The position numbers and the translations under genes were made by a program. Below are positions 1 through 7,765 of a stretch of 64,000 bases of DNA, in pieces. The DNA is from an uncultured Candidatus Melainabacteria bacterium (lineage in GTDB: Bacteria > Cyanobacteriota > Vampirovibrionia > Gastranaerophilales > Gastranaerophilaceae), in contig CATLDC010000006.1 of assembly GCA_949902595.1 (NCBI GenBank), forward strand, positions 1-64,000. The letters run 5' to 3'. A model generated the notes under the pieces. It ran no database searches and was not told where the DNA came from. It saw only the letters and a program-made list of their open reading frames with translations. How positions within the stretch are numbered: the stretch's first letter is position 1; every line of letters starts with the position of its first letter.

Positions 1-1
1 A

Positions 2-197
2 CAGCAGGTAATGAAGGAATCTTTCTTTTATGGTGCTAACAGATTTGGAAACAATTTTATTGCATAGTACTACGTACGTAGACAAATGGTCGGCAGACAA
101 TCGAGGAACTACAAATCGGATTTACGACAACGGGTCTGCCTCAATCGCTAAACTATCAGAACACAATACAACTCTCTTATATTATCTTACATCTTAA
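2..197 (+). pseudogene. C-terminal end of an unknown gene, apparently frameshifted
   Basis: Frame 2 is open from the window edge and ends at a TAG at 65-67. The overlapping frame 3 is open through to a TAA at 195-197, and a rho-independent terminator follows 9 bases later. Skipping one base at the TAG joins the two frames into one plausible polar C-terminus (…FGNNFIA then STTYVDKWSADN…), so the gene may carry a frameshift near position 65. The alternative is that the gene ends at 67 and the second frame is chance. The family is not recognisable, and the 5' part lies outside the window. Confidence 0.3.
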
Positions 198-205
198 AAA
201 GCTTT

Positions 206-230
206 ACTCCTCTGATGGGGAGTTTTTTTT
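206..230 (+). terminator. Rho-independent terminator
   Basis: ACTCC and GGGAGT form a short stem around a TCTGATG loop, followed by a run of eight T. It lies just after the TAA at 195-197 and probably ends the transcript entering from the left edge. Confidence 0.7.
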
Positions 231-260
231 GTGTGCTACGCACGTAATAAGTTACCATTA

Positions 261-288
261 ATGTAACACAATACCTATTGTGTTACAT
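261..288. promoter_or_regulatory. Upstream operator, 28-bp palindrome (copy 1)
   Basis: The half-site ATGTAACACAATA is followed by CC and its exact reverse complement, giving perfect 13-2-13 symmetry. It belongs to a family of four related palindromes in the window (also 441-468, 41828-41855 and 41996-42023). This copy lies 180 bp upstream of the promoter-proximal copy at 441-468. Binding by a dimeric regulator is inferred; the regulator is unknown. Confidence 0.65.
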
Positions 289-297
289 GGGGGGAAA

Positions 298-334
298 TGT
301 AGAGGGGCTCCGCCCCGTTGGGATCAGGACTACA
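298..334. other. GC-rich hairpin between the two operators
   Basis: TGTAG at 298 pairs with CTACA at 330 and encloses a GGGGC-TCC-GCCCC hairpin. The rest of 289-413 has no credible open frame. The hairpin sits upstream of the promoter, so it would act as DNA structure or be a REP-like remnant rather than part of the leader. Confidence 0.4.
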
Positions 335-413
335 GGCTTTGCGCTTTTTTGCTTGTTTTGGGCCTACAAGGGGAAAGTTTGTGAAAATGGCAAAATTGAA
401 ATAGTTGATATAC

Positions 414-442
414 TTGCTTTTCAACCAGCAAACTGGTATAAT
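414..442 (+). promoter_or_regulatory. Sigma-70 type promoter for the phosphoesterase gene
   Basis: TTGCTT (414-419) and TATAAT (437-442) are separated by 17 bp. The last two bases of the -10 box are the first two of the operator at 441-468, so a bound regulator would cover the -10 box and the start site. A second possible promoter lies closer to the gene: TTGACT at 502-507 and TATTAT at 526-531. Confidence 0.65.
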
Positions 443-468
443 GTAACACAATAGGTATTAAGTTACAT
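441..468. promoter_or_regulatory. Promoter-proximal operator, 28-bp palindrome (copy 2)
   Basis: ATGTAACACAATA-GG-TATTAAGTTACAT has the same 13-2-13 architecture as the copy at 261-288, with two mismatches in the right arm. Its position over the -10 box and the expected start site is that of a repressor operator. Confidence 0.65.
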
Positions 469-544
469 TGTACGTAACATAAATAATAGTGGTGTTTCAT
501 GTTGACTTGTCTGCTATAAATGGATTATTATTAATACAACTGTT

Positions 545-1531
545 ATGAGTAGGAAGTCCTTTAAGAAAGAGAAAAAAGAGAGTTTCTTTTCCAAGATTGT
601 TAACTTTGTGCTGACAATCATAATAGCCTGTGCAATAGGCGCGCAGGTCTGCACTGCTGCAAATAACAACCTTAGAATCGCGCAGGTGAGCGACGCGCAC
701 TTTTCTTCGTTTGAAGAAAATACTTCCTACAAATTCCTGAAAAAATCTCCGCAACTCCTTGACGATGTGATTTTTCAGATAAATACATCGGGCCCTTACG
801 ACTTTGTGATGTTTACAGGTGATTTGGTTAACAAGCCAAAAATAAGCGAACTGGAGAAATTTACCAGCCACGCGCAGAACCTTATGTACCCCTGGTACGC
901 TATCGACGGAAACCACGATATCTCAATTGACGGCCCGCTTTCCAAGAAAAAGTTTATTGAAATTCTTGCAAATGTCAATGATAATATGAACCAGAAAAAC
1001 GCTTATTACGCGTTTACACCCAAAAAAGGCTTCCGCGTAATATGCCTCGATTCTATTATTGACTATAAAATTACTACTAACGGCGAAATCTCAAACGAAC
1101 AGTTCATGTGGCTTCAACAAGAACTGGAAAACCACGCAAAAGATATTATTGTTGTGTGCTCGCATGTTCCGATAATAGAACCTTATCCAAGCTCAAACCA
1201 CAAACTTTTGAACGAATATGAAGTAAGAAAACTTCTTAAAAGCCACAAAAAACCGGTGATTGCGCTTCAAGGTCACTACCATGCTGCAAAAATTAAACAG
1301 GACGATAACCTGCTAGTTGTGGCATGCCCGTCTCTTGTGACTTATCCCAACGCTTTCAGGGTAATTAATATCAATTCAAACAAAAACAAGGTTCTTGTGG
1401 ATGTTTATTTAAAAGAAACAAACCTTAAAGATATTCAAAAACGCTCAAAAATAAGACTTATGGGCACCGAAACGCTTTACGGCAGCGAAAAAGACAGAAA
1501 CGCAAGTTTTGAACTGACTATGAAAGAATAA
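545..1531 (+). CDS. Membrane-anchored calcineurin-like metallophosphoesterase
   Basis: The 328-residue protein has a basic N-terminus and one hydrophobic segment (about residues 17-38) that would anchor it or act as an uncleaved signal, leaving the enzyme domain outside the cytoplasm. The metal-binding motifs of the family appear in order: D-x-H (SDAHF, 49-53), GD (92-93), GNHD (122-125), a His at 207 (SHVP) and GHYH (243-246). The substrate cannot be told from sequence. The ATG at 545 has no clear ribosome site, so the start is less certain than the domain. Two paired palindromic operators lie upstream, and an MBL-fold hydrolase follows 16 bases after the stop, suggesting co-transcription. 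Confidence 0.85.
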   Translation: MSRKSFKKEKKESFFSKIVNFVLTIIIACAIGAQVCTAANNNLRIAQVSDAHFSSFEENTSYKFLKKSPQLLDDVIFQINTSGPYDFVMFTGDLVNKPKISELEKFTSHAQNLMYPWYAIDGNHDISIDGPLSKKKFIEILANVNDNMNQKNAYYAFTPKKGFRVICLDSIIDYKITTNGEISNEQFMWLQQELENHAKDIIVVCSHVPIIEPYPSSNHKLLNEYEVRKLLKSHKKPVIALQGHYHAAKIKQDDNLLVVACPSLVTYPNAFRVININSNKNKVLVDVYLKETNLKDIQKRSKIRLMGTETLYGSEKDRNASFELTMKE

Positions 1532-1547
1532 TATGGAAGGAAATATA

Positions 1548-2474
1548 ATGGACGAATTTAAAATAAAATTCAGAGGGGTTAGAGGCAGCTACCCGGTTGC
1601 TGACAAGGATTTCTTGAAATACGGCGGGAACACTTCCTGCGTGGAAGTTCGTGTGGGCGGACACTTGATTATTCTTGACGCCGGAACAGGCCTGATAAGC
1701 CTCGGTAACGAACTTATGCACAAATACATCGAATCCGGAACAACAATCACTGACAGGACTCCGGTAAGATGCACAATTCTTTTGAGCCATATTCATCTTG
1801 ACCATATTCAGGGGTTTCCGTTCTTTAGACCATGCCACCTTGCTTCAACCAGAATGAGCATGCTGGGCGGGGTAAACTATAATGAAACTCTGGAGCAGGA
1901 ACTTGCAAAACTTCTGTTTACAAAATCATTCCCGCTTGATTTGGGTGATATTGCAGCTGATTTGAAGATTACGGATTTGAATGAAACTAATTATATTATT
2001 TTCAAAAACGGTGAAATGCCGAAAGTTATTAGAGTTAACGACTTAAAAGAAGGTGACTACACCGACGACGATGTTGTGATAACCTGCTACAAGTCTTATG
2101 CTCATCCGCAAAACGGCGTGTTTATCTATAAAATAGCTTATAAAGGCAAATCACTTGTTTATGCAACAGATAAAGAAAGCTATCCTGGCGGTGACAAGAA
2201 ACTGGTTAAGTTTGCAAAAGGCTGTGACCTCCTAATCCATGACGCACAGTACTGCACAGAAGACTACTTGAGCATTTATGTGCCTAAACAAGGGTTTGGC
2301 CACTCAACTTTTGAGATGGCTCTGGATTGCAAACATCAGGTCGGGGCAAAGAAAATGGTGTTCTTCCATTATGACCCGGGCTATAATGATGAAAAGCTGG
2401 ATATGCTTGCTGAAGAATACGCATCTGATGATGCAGTGTTTGCATATGAAGGATTAGAAATAAATCTTTTATGA
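1548..2474 (+). CDS. MBL-fold metallo-hydrolase (PhnP/cyclic phosphodiesterase-like)
   Basis: The 308-residue protein has the metallo-beta-lactamase fold signature H-x-H-x-D-H at residues 81-86 (HIHLDH). Its N-terminus, FRGVRGSYP…YGGNTSC, is typical of the stand-alone MBL branch related to phosphoribosyl cyclic phosphodiesterases. Further metal ligands are likely in YATDKE and FFHYDPGY. The ATG at 1548 is preferred over one at 1533 because GGAAGG lies at the right distance before it. It sits between a phosphoesterase and a TPR protein with tight spacing, so the three probably form one transcript. The exact substrate is unknown. Confidence 0.8.
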   Translation: MDEFKIKFRGVRGSYPVADKDFLKYGGNTSCVEVRVGGHLIILDAGTGLISLGNELMHKYIESGTTITDRTPVRCTILLSHIHLDHIQGFPFFRPCHLASTRMSMLGGVNYNETLEQELAKLLFTKSFPLDLGDIAADLKITDLNETNYIIFKNGEMPKVIRVNDLKEGDYTDDDVVITCYKSYAHPQNGVFIYKIAYKGKSLVYATDKESYPGGDKKLVKFAKGCDLLIHDAQYCTEDYLSIYVPKQGFGHSTFEMALDCKHQVGAKKMVFFHYDPGYNDEKLDMLAEEYASDDAVFAYEGLEINLL

Positions 2475-3022
2475 AAAAAATAATCTCCGTATTTTTAATG
2501 CTCACAATGATTTTGTGCTCCGGCTACAAAAAACCGCACAAATATACTATTGATGCGGAAAAAGACGCGTTTTTTCATAACAATGTCGGGCTTAACTACC
2601 TCAAAGACAGAGTTTATTACGCTGCGATTCAGGAATTTAAGATAGCAATTCAATTGAGCCCGAGTACGCAGGCGACTGCGATTTTCAAAAACAATCTGGG
2701 CGAGACTTATAATTTTATCGGATATCCCGATATGGCAAGGATATGCTTTGAGGACGCGATTAAGCTTTACGGCCTGAATTTTAAGTATTATTTGAATCTG
2801 GTGGAATGCTACAAAAACCTCGGTGTGGCTGGAGCTAAGATAAAAGAGTTTTCTAATACAAAAAATCCTTATGAGAAAATCCAGCTGGGACTTTTGTATA
2901 TAACGACGGGTGAAGTTCGTAAGGGTGTGATAATTTTAGACGAGTTGTGCTCTGAAGAGCCTGATTTGTTGATAACTCCGGCAATCAGACAGTACCTGAA
3001 AGAGGTTACTTCAAAGATGTAG
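2471..3022 (+). CDS. Exported TPR-repeat protein
   Basis: The start overlaps the preceding stop by four bases (ATGA), indicating translational coupling. Of 183 residues, the first 18 or so are a signal sequence ending MILC-SG, which resembles but does not fully match a lipobox, so it may be a lipoprotein. The remainder contains at least two tetratricopeptide-like helical pairs (NNVGLNYLKDRVYYAAIQEF; NNLGETYNFIGYPDMARICF), which usually mediate protein-protein contacts. No catalytic residues are evident. Function is unknown; context suggests an envelope role with the two hydrolases upstream. Confidence 0.75.
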   Translation: MKKIISVFLMLTMILCSGYKKPHKYTIDAEKDAFFHNNVGLNYLKDRVYYAAIQEFKIAIQLSPSTQATAIFKNNLGETYNFIGYPDMARICFEDAIKLYGLNFKYYLNLVECYKNLGVAGAKIKEFSNTKNPYEKIQLGLLYITTGEVRKGVIILDELCSEEPDLLITPAIRQYLKEVTSKM

Positions 3023-3179
3023 TGTGACCTGCTTCAAAAATCTTCACAATTGTTTGCAATTTAAATATGTTTATAATACGATTAATTCATACGCCGATTT
3101 TGAAAGAATGTGTTTAGCACATTCTATTTTAAAAAGCAGACAGTAATTAACAATAAAGGTAATATAAAGGAACTTAGAA

Positions 3180-3347
3180 ATGGGTATCAAAGGTAAAAAC
3201 GATAGAATGGTAGTTCTTGCTTGTGAAGATTGCAAGGAAAGAAATTACACAACTGTTAAAAACAAGAAAAATTCTAAAGAAAGAATGGAATTGAACAAAT
3301 ATTGTCCAACTTGTAAGAAACATACAACTCACAAGGAAACCAAGTAG
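3180..3347 (+). CDS. rpmG: 50S ribosomal protein L33
   Basis: A 55-residue basic protein with two C-x-x-C pairs (C15/C18 and C42/C45), so it is the zinc-binding form of L33. A ribosome site (AAAGGA) precedes the ATG. It stands before tRNA-Trp, secE and nusG, the usual order rpmG-trnW-secE-nusG-rplK-rplA in many bacteria. L33 binds near the E site of the large subunit. Confidence 0.95.
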   Translation: MGIKGKNDRMVVLACEDCKERNYTTVKNKKNSKERMELNKYCPTCKKHTTHKETK

Positions 3348-3353
3348 TTTAAG

Positions 3354-3400
3354 TCAGCTGATTGCTTAGCTGCCCAGCTGCTTGGCTTCTCAGCTGCTTC
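3354..3400. repeat. Dispersed AGCTG-rich repeat, copy A
   Basis: This short stretch contains several AGCTG units (GCTTAGCTGCC, TGGCTTCTCAGCTGC). A shorter related copy in the opposite orientation is at 20636-20674 after polA. Both are intergenic. They look like a small dispersed palindromic repeat; no coding or RNA function is apparent. Confidence 0.55.
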
Positions 3401-3402
3401 TT

Positions 3403-3475
3403 GCGTCCTTAGTTCAGTTGGTAGAACGTCGGTCTCCAAAACCGGATGTCGAGGGTTCGAGTCCTTCAGGGCGCG
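3403..3475 (+). tRNA. trnW: tRNA-Trp (anticodon CCA)
   Basis: The 73-base cloverleaf has acceptor arms GCGTCCT and AGGGCGC with discriminator G, a D-arm containing AGTTCAGTTGGTAGA, an anticodon loop CTCCAAA with CCA at 3436-3438, and a T-loop GGTTCGAGTCC. The 3' CCA is not encoded. It lies between rpmG and secE. Confidence 0.96.
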
Positions 3476-3504
3476 ATTTATATCAATAGTAAAAGGTAAT
3501 TAAA

Positions 3505-3708
3505 ATGAACGATACATTAGAAACAGCAAAGAAAAATACCGTTACATATTTTAAAGGCGTTAGAACTGAGTGGGGCAAGATTACATGGCCGGAAAAACCT
3601 CAGGTTATGGTAGAAACATTCTTTGTTGTTGCGATTGTTTTTATATTCACTGTTTTTATTTATTTTGTGGATATTATATTCAACGCATTGTTATCAAAAT
3701 TTAATTAA
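3505..3708 (+). CDS. secE: Preprotein translocase subunit SecE
   Basis: A short 67-residue SecE with the conserved amphipathic stretch RTEWGKITWPEK before one C-terminal membrane helix (about residues 38-60). This single-helix form is normal outside gamma-proteobacteria. It clamps SecY in the SecYEG channel. It is followed 36 bases later by nusG. Confidence 0.95.
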   Translation: MNDTLETAKKNTVTYFKGVRTEWGKITWPEKPQVMVETFFVVAIVFIFTVFIYFVDIIFNALLSKFN

Positions 3709-3743
3709 AAAAACAGCCAATACAACCATAAAGGGTAAGAATA

Positions 3744-4355
3744 ATGAGTGAAAAAGACGAAAATATGATGAATGAAGAAATAATGGAAGAATCTTTTGAA
3801 ACAGAGTCTCCAAAATCTTCTGATAAAAAGAATCAAAAACGCTGGTATATTGTTCATACTTATTCAGGGTACGAAAACAAGGTTAAGAGCAACCTTGAAA
3901 AACGTATTGAGTACATGAACATGGCTGATAAAATCTTTAGAGTAGAAGTACCTCAAAAGACTATTACCCAGATTAAGAGCGGAAGAAAGCAGGAAAAAGA
4001 AGAAAAAATCTTCCCTGGTTATGTTTTGGTAGAAATGATTATGGACGAAGACAGCTGGTATGTTGTTCGTCACACAGCAGGTGTAACAAAATTTGTAGGT
4101 TCCGCTAAAAAACCTATTCCTGCAAAAGACAGCGAAATCAAGAAGATTATTCACCGCTCAACAGCACAGACTCAGAAAATCGAAATGGATATCAAGGTTG
4201 GTGAAAAAGTCAGAATCACTTCAGGTCCGTTTGCCGAGTTTGTGGGTGATATTACAGAAGTTTATCCGGATAAAGCTAAGCTTAGAGCTATGGTTTCAAT
4301 CTTCGGACGTGAAACCCCGGTTGAATTGGAATACAAACAGATTCAAAAGTTATAA
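3744..4355 (+). CDS. nusG: Transcription termination/antitermination factor NusG
   Basis: The 203-residue protein starts with a roughly 30-residue acidic extension rich in Glu and Ser. The NGN domain follows (WYIVHTYSGYENKV, then KIFPGYVLVEM), and then the C-terminal KOW domain (VGEKVRITSGPFAEF…). The NGN domain binds RNA polymerase; KOW contacts Rho or ribosomal protein S10 in known systems. It lies in the secE-nusG-rplK-rplA cluster. The acidic extension is unusual but such tails vary. Confidence 0.96.
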   Translation: MSEKDENMMNEEIMEESFETESPKSSDKKNQKRWYIVHTYSGYENKVKSNLEKRIEYMNMADKIFRVEVPQKTITQIKSGRKQEKEEKIFPGYVLVEMIMDEDSWYVVRHTAGVTKFVGSAKKPIPAKDSEIKKIIHRSTAQTQKIEMDIKVGEKVRITSGPFAEFVGDITEVYPDKAKLRAMVSIFGRETPVELEYKQIQKL

Positions 4356-4495
4356 GCACAATACAAATTACACAGTAAAGTAAAAAACACAGGTGCCAAG
4401 CAGTATTTTGCCGGGAAGTTCCAAAACAAGTTAGTAGTTACGACCAAACAAAATACGTGGAGGCACAACACAATCTACGAAGTAAAGTAAAAAAC
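4356..4495 (+). repeat. Tandemly duplicated leader segment before rplK
   Basis: GCACAATACAAATTAC and AGTAAAGTAAAAAAC (4356-4388) recur about 107 bases later as GCACAACACAATCTAC and AGTAAAGTAAAAAAC (4462-4495), with a few mismatches. Between them is a foldable segment: GTGCC (4393-4397) can pair with GGCAC (4462-4466), and TATTTTG (4404-4410) with CAAAATA (4449-4455). The duplication probably arose from copying the rplK leader. Confidence 0.6.
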
Positions 4496-4526
4496 GTGGA
4501 AGGGGATGCCCCCCGTTAGTACCACG
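4495..4526 (+). promoter_or_regulatory. Candidate L1-binding hairpin before rplK
   Basis: CGTGG (4495-4499) pairs with CCACG (4522-4526). The strands carry an AAG bulge and a GTTAGTA bulge around an inner G-C stem. GTGG-AAGG…TAGTACCAC resembles the L1 site of 23S rRNA (E. coli GTGGGAGG…GAAATACCAC). It ends 13 bases before the rplK ATG, next to the ribosome site, so L1 binding would block translation. Inferred from structure and similarity. Confidence 0.6.
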
Positions 4527-4539
4527 AAAGGAGAACAAA

Positions 4540-4968
4540 ATGGCAAAAAAAGTAGTAGGAAAAATTAAACTGCAAATCCAGGCAGGTAAAGCTAACCCGT
4601 CACCTCCGGTAGGTCCGGCTTTGGGTCAGCATGGTGTTAACATCATGGATTTCTGCAAACAGTTCAATGCTAAAACTGAATCTCAAGCAGGATACATTAT
4701 CCCTGTTGTTATCGATGTATATGAAGACAGAAGTTTCACTTTTGTAACAAAGTCTCCACCGGCTCCTGTTTTGATTAAAAAGGCATTAAACTTACCAAAA
4801 GGTTCTGCTGTGCCTAACAAAACAAAAGTTGGTGAAATTACAAGAGCTCAATTAGAAGAAATTGCAAAAATCAAGATGAACGATTTGAACGCTACTTCTA
4901 TGGAAGCTGCTGTAAATATGATAAAAGGCTCTTGCAGAGCAATGGGTGTTACAGTTAAGGAAGGTTAA
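4540..4968 (+). CDS. rplK: 50S ribosomal protein L11
   Basis: The 142-residue protein is full length, with the N-terminal domain [17 protein letters not shown] that forms the GTPase-associated centre contact and a C-terminal RNA-binding domain ending [12 protein letters not shown]. The ribosome site GAAAGGAG stands 6 bases before the ATG. It is paired with rplA; an L1-type hairpin precedes each gene. Confidence 0.97.
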   Translation: MAKKVVGKIKLQIQAGKANPSPPVGPALGQHGVNIMDFCKQFNAKTESQAGYIIPVVIDVYEDRSFTFVTKSPPAPVLIKKALNLPKGSAVPNKTKVGEITRAQLEEIAKIKMNDLNATSMEAAVNMIKGSCRAMGVTVKEG

Positions 4969-4974
4969 GTCCTT

Positions 4975-5016
4975 GACACCTCACCCCAACCCTCTCCTCA
5001 AGGAGAGGGAGTGAAG
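4975..5016. repeat. REP-like repeat (GGGTTGGGGTGAGG family), copy 1
   Basis: The inverted repeat CCCTCTCCT-CAA-GGAGAGGG is preceded by CCTCACCCCAA. Related copies are at 5879-5913, 8147-8181, 24324-24358 and 55977-56011. It lies in the rplK-rplA spacer without disturbing the second L1 hairpin. Confidence 0.75.
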
Positions 5017-5024
5017 ATAAAACA

Positions 5025-5053
5025 ATGGAAGGACTTTTGTCCGCTAACACCAT
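5025..5053 (+). promoter_or_regulatory. Candidate L1-binding hairpin before rplA
   Basis: ATGG (5025-5028) pairs with CCAT (5050-5053). It encloses AAGG, an inner hairpin GGAC-TTTT-GTCC and GCTAACA. It is the same shape as the hairpin at 4495-4526 with compensating changes in both stems (GTGG/CCAC versus ATGG/CCAT; GGGG/CCCC versus GGAC/GTCC). It sits just before the rplA ribosome site. Confidence 0.6.
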
Positions 5054-5068
5054 GAAAGGAAAAGAAAA

Positions 5069-5794
5069 ATGTCAAAAATAACTAAAAAACAAAAGAAGCT
5101 TCAAGAATTGTTAGCTGATTTCCAACAACCGGCTAGCGGTCGTGACGCTTTGGTTAAATTACAAGAAGTATCTAAAGAAGTTGCAAAGTTCAACGAAACA
5201 GTTGAATGCCACATGAGATTAGGTATTGAAGTTAAACACGCTGAACAGCAAATCAGATCAACTGTTGTATTACCGGCTGGTCTTGGTAAAGAAGTTCGTG
5301 TTTGCGTTATCGCTAAAGGACCTAAGGTTAACGAAGCAAAAGACGCAGGCGCTGATTTCTACGGCACAGAAGATATTATCGACAAGATTGCTGGTGGCTG
5401 GTTTGAGTTTGATACCCTGATTGCAACACCTGACTGTATGGGTATGTTGGGTAAACTCGGTAGAGTTTTGGGTCCTAAAGGCTTGATGCCAAACCCTAAG
5501 ACAGGTACTGTTACTTTGGATATCGCAAAAGCTGTTAAAGATGCTAAAGCCGGTAAAGTTGAATTCAGAGCTGATAAACAGGGTATGATTCACTGTCCTA
5601 TCGGTAAGGTTCAGTTCTCTAACGAAGATTTGGTTAAGAACTACGGTACTTTGGTTGATGCGGTTTTGAGAGCAAAACCTTCAGCTGCAAAAGGTACTTA
5701 TGTTAAGTCAATCTACTTGACAACAACAATGGGACCAAGCATCAAGATAGATTCGAAGAATCTTCAAGCAGAAGTAAAAGAAATTGTTGGTTGA
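5069..5794 (+). CDS. rplA: 50S ribosomal protein L1
   Basis: The 241-residue protein is full length and carries the family segments [21 protein letters not shown] and [20 protein letters not shown]1 forms the mobile stalk of the large subunit and in many bacteria represses its own mRNA. Hairpins resembling its rRNA site are present here. The transcript ends in a terminator directly after the gene, so rplJ-rplL are not part of this unit, unlike the common order. Confidence 0.97.
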   Translation: MSKITKKQKKLQELLADFQQPASGRDALVKLQEVSKEVAKFNETVECHMRLGIEVKHAEQQIRSTVVLPAGLGKEVRVCVIAKGPKVNEAKDAGADFYGTEDIIDKIAGGWFEFDTLIATPDCMGMLGKLGRVLGPKGLMPNPKTGTVTLDIAKAVKDAKAGKVEFRADKQGMIHCPIGKVQFSNEDLVKNYGTLVDAVLRAKPSAAKGTYVKSIYLTTTMGPSIKIDSKNLQAEVKEIVG

Positions 5795-5801
5795 TATTTA
5801 C

Positions 5802-5830
5802 GGCTAGCCGAAAGGTTAGCCTTTTTTTTA
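5802..5830 (+). terminator. Terminator of the rplK-rplA transcript
   Basis: GGCTAGCC, loop GAAA, GGTTAGCC, then eight or more T. Begins 7 bases after the rplA stop. Confidence 0.9.
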
Positions 5831-5833
5831 ATA

Positions 5834-5868
5834 AAAAAAGGATTTAGAAACTTTCTAAATCCTTTTTT
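5834..5868. terminator. Bidirectional terminator between convergent genes
   Basis: AAAAAAGGATTTAGAAA and its exact complement flank a single C, giving T-runs on both strands. It can serve the rplA side and the minus-strand unit that ends at 5920. Confidence 0.85.
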
Positions 5869-5878
5869 ATATTTTATA

Positions 5879-5913
5879 TTCCCTCCCTAACTGGGGAGGG
5901 TTAGGGTGGGGTA
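5879..5913. repeat. REP-like repeat, copy 2
   Basis: The inverted repeat CCCTCCC-TAACT-GGGGAGGG is followed by TTAGGGTGGGGT. It lies in the intergenic space between convergent units and is nearly identical to the copy at 55977-56011. Confidence 0.75.
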
Positions 5914-5919
5914 CGAACT

Positions 5920-6129
5920 TTACCCCCTTGTATTTGTGTTCTCAAAAATAGCCCTGCTCTGACTCAAAGCAAGAAGCTTAAGCGAACACTCACCAATGTT
6001 TCTGTCAAGCACACCAATTGATGACAACTTTGCGACAACAAACTCGTTCAAATCCTGCGGCGCAATAAACAGCGGACAAGCACTGTTGCACTCTCTTCCT
6101 GCTGTAAAAGGACAAGTCTTGATATCCAT
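5920..6129 (-). CDS. Small cysteine-containing protein of unknown function
   Basis: The 69-residue protein starts three bases after the transketolase stop, so it is very likely in the same transcript. Its N-terminus has three cysteines (C6, C14, C18: CPFTAGRECNSACPLF), and a fourth is at C48. Spacing in the first group suggests a metal or cluster site, but no family can be named. The overlap-free, closely spaced arrangement and coherent amino-acid use support a real gene. Confidence 0.6.
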   Translation of the reverse strand: MDIKTCPFTAGRECNSACPLFIAPQDLNEFVVAKLSSIGVLDRNIGECSLKLLALSQSRAIFENTNTRG

Positions 6130-6132
6130 TGC

Positions 6133-6963
6133 TTATTCTCCTAACTCTTTTAACGCAAGTTGAAGCTGCTCGTCATTCGGAGCCTTTCCATGCCAACCGG
6201 CCTGATTCTCCATAAAGGAAACCCCCTTGCCTTTGACAGTGTTGGCAACTATGGCACAAGGCTTCCCACACTTCTTTGCCTGCTCAACTGCTGCATAGAT
6301 TTCTTCAATGTCGTGCCCGTTGATTTCAATAACCTCCCATTTGAAGGCTCTTAACTTGTCCTCAAGCGGGTCAAGCGCCATTACGTTTTCTGTGCAACCG
6401 TCGATTTGAAGCCTGTTCCTGTCAATTATTGCAATAAGGTTGTCTAACTTTCTATGCGCAGCCTGCATGAATGCTTCCCACACAGAACCCTCCTGAAGCT
6501 CGCCGTCTCCAAGATAGACCACAACATGAGCAGGGTTGTTCTTAAGCTTAAGCGCTAAAGCCATTCCACAGCCGATTGAAAGCCCCTGCCCTAAAGAGCC
6601 TGTAGATGTTTCAATCCCCGGGATGTATCCTTTTGCAGGGTGCCCTTGAAGCTTGGAATTGTATTTACGGAAAGTCATGAGCTCTTTTTCTTCTATGATT
6701 CCATGCTGTGCAAGGATTGAGTACAGAAGCGGAGAGGCATGACCTTTTGATATGATAAACCGGTCTCTGTTTTCAAACTCCGGACACTTGTCCCATTCTT
6801 TCGGGATGAAAAGACATTTTTCATAAAGCACTGTTAAAATATCAGCACCGGAAAGCGAACCACCCGGATGACCTGATTTTGCGTTGTGAACCATCTTGAC
6901 GATGTTTCTTCTGATTTTAGCCGCTATGCTTTGTAATTCTTTTTTTTCTGATTCGGTTAACAT
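6133..6963 (-). CDS. tktA: Transketolase, N-terminal (thiamine-diphosphate) subunit
   Basis: The 276-residue protein matches the N-terminal half of split transketolases. It has the start [21 protein letters not shown], the substrate His in [10 protein letters not shown], and the thiamine-diphosphate motif [14 protein letters not shown]…NLIAIIDRN. The C-terminal subunit, which binds the pyrimidine ring, is not next to it, though split genes are usually adjacent. In known systems it moves two-carbon units between sugar phosphates in the pentose pathway. GGAGG precedes the ATG. The small cysteine protein at 5920 follows. Confidence 0.92.
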   Translation of the reverse strand: MLTESEKKELQSIAAKIRRNIVKMVHNAKSGHPGGSLSGADILTVLYEKCLFIPKEWDKCPEFENRDRFIISKGHASPLLYSILAQHGIIEEKELMTFRKYNSKLQGHPAKGYIPGIETSTGSLGQGLSIGCGMALALKLKNNPAHVVVYLGDGELQEGSVWEAFMQAAHRKLDNLIAIIDRNRLQIDGCTENVMALDPLEDKLRAFKWEVIEINGHDIEEIYAAVEQAKKCGKPCAIVANTVKGKGVSFMENQAGWHGKAPNDEQLQLALKELGE

Positions 6964-6974
6964 ACATAACCTCC

Positions 6975-7694
6975 TTATATTTTACCCCTGCTGTTTAAAG
7001 CCTTTAATAAAAATAACGGAAGAGTCGGGAAGATTCGTTTGAACCTTGATGGCTGACACACTGTTCTGTATAACCATTCAAGCCCGAGTACCTGGAAAAT
7101 CTTCGGCGCTCTTTTTACTGTTCCTGACCACACATCAAGGCTTCCGCCAATTCCTACCATCAGCGCAGGATTGAGTATCTTTTTTGCGTTGTAAATGAAC
7201 TGTTCTTGCCTTGGAGAGCCCATTGCTATAAGTATTAACTTGGGAGATTTTGCCTTAAGCTCATGATAAATCTCTTCGTCGTTATTAAAATACCCGTTGT
7301 GGTAATATACTATGTTAAGCCCGTTTATTTGTTTTTGCAGGTTTTCAACAGCTTTTGTGATAACTTCTTCTTTAGCCCCGACGATTGCAACAGGAATGCT
7401 GTTTGCAGAGGCTTCCTGAAGCAGCCTTCTAGCAAAATCAATGCCCGGAATCCTGTCTATCGAGTTTCCTGTAATCCTTGCTGCGATTTTAACCCCGATG
7501 CCGTCCGGAATAACCATTTCAGCTTCTTTTATTATTTGTGCAAAATTGGGGTCTTGTTCTGCGCTCTGATACATTTCAGGGTTGATTGTAACAACCTGGC
7601 AGACTTTTTGCCCGTCAATAAAGCTCTTTGCTGTTGTAATCGCTTCTTCAAATGTATAATCGTCTATATTTAAGCCTAATAGTTCAACACTCAT
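6975..7694 (-). CDS. WecG/TagA/CpsF family glycosyltransferase
   Basis: The 239-residue protein has the typical length and motifs of the family ([14 protein letters not shown] near the N-terminus, [39 protein letters not shown] near the C-terminus). Members add N-acetylmannosamine or related sugars to lipid-linked intermediates of surface glycans. The ATG at 7694 fits the family start; the frame stays open upstream but without sense. There is no Shine-Dalgarno sequence. Instead TATAAT lies 6 bases before the ATG, so the message may be leaderless. The gene is followed by the transketolase gene, 11 bases away. Confidence 0.88.
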   Translation of the reverse strand: MSVELLGLNIDDYTFEEAITTAKSFIDGQKVCQVVTINPEMYQSAEQDPNFAQIIKEAEMVIPDGIGVKIAARITGNSIDRIPGIDFARRLLQEASANSIPVAIVGAKEEVITKAVENLQKQINGLNIVYYHNGYFNNDEEIYHELKAKSPKLILIAMGSPRQEQFIYNAKKILNPALMVGIGGSLDVWSGTVKRAPKIFQVLGLEWLYRTVCQPSRFKRIFPTLPLFLLKALNSRGKI

Positions 7695-7700
7695 AAAAAC

Positions 7701-7706
7701 ATTATA
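7701..7706 (-). promoter_or_regulatory. -10 box placed for a leaderless wecG-like transcript
   Basis: On the minus strand TATAAT is followed by GTTTTT and then the ATG at 7694. A start 7 bases after the -10 box falls on the A of ATG. The -35 region is weak. Confidence 0.45.
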
Positions 7707-7765
7707 CTTGAAAAACAAAAAAAAGTATTTTAAAATTCGTATATAGATAAGAAAGGAGTTTAGAA

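Noticed and set aside
70-81. Perfect 12-bp palindrome CTACGTACGTAG
   Set aside because: Short, unique and inside a probable coding end; no promoter or second copy supports a function.
497-916. Open frame of 139 codons on the minus strand
   Set aside because: Overlaps the phosphoesterase gene with intact metal motifs; no ribosome site or family similarity.
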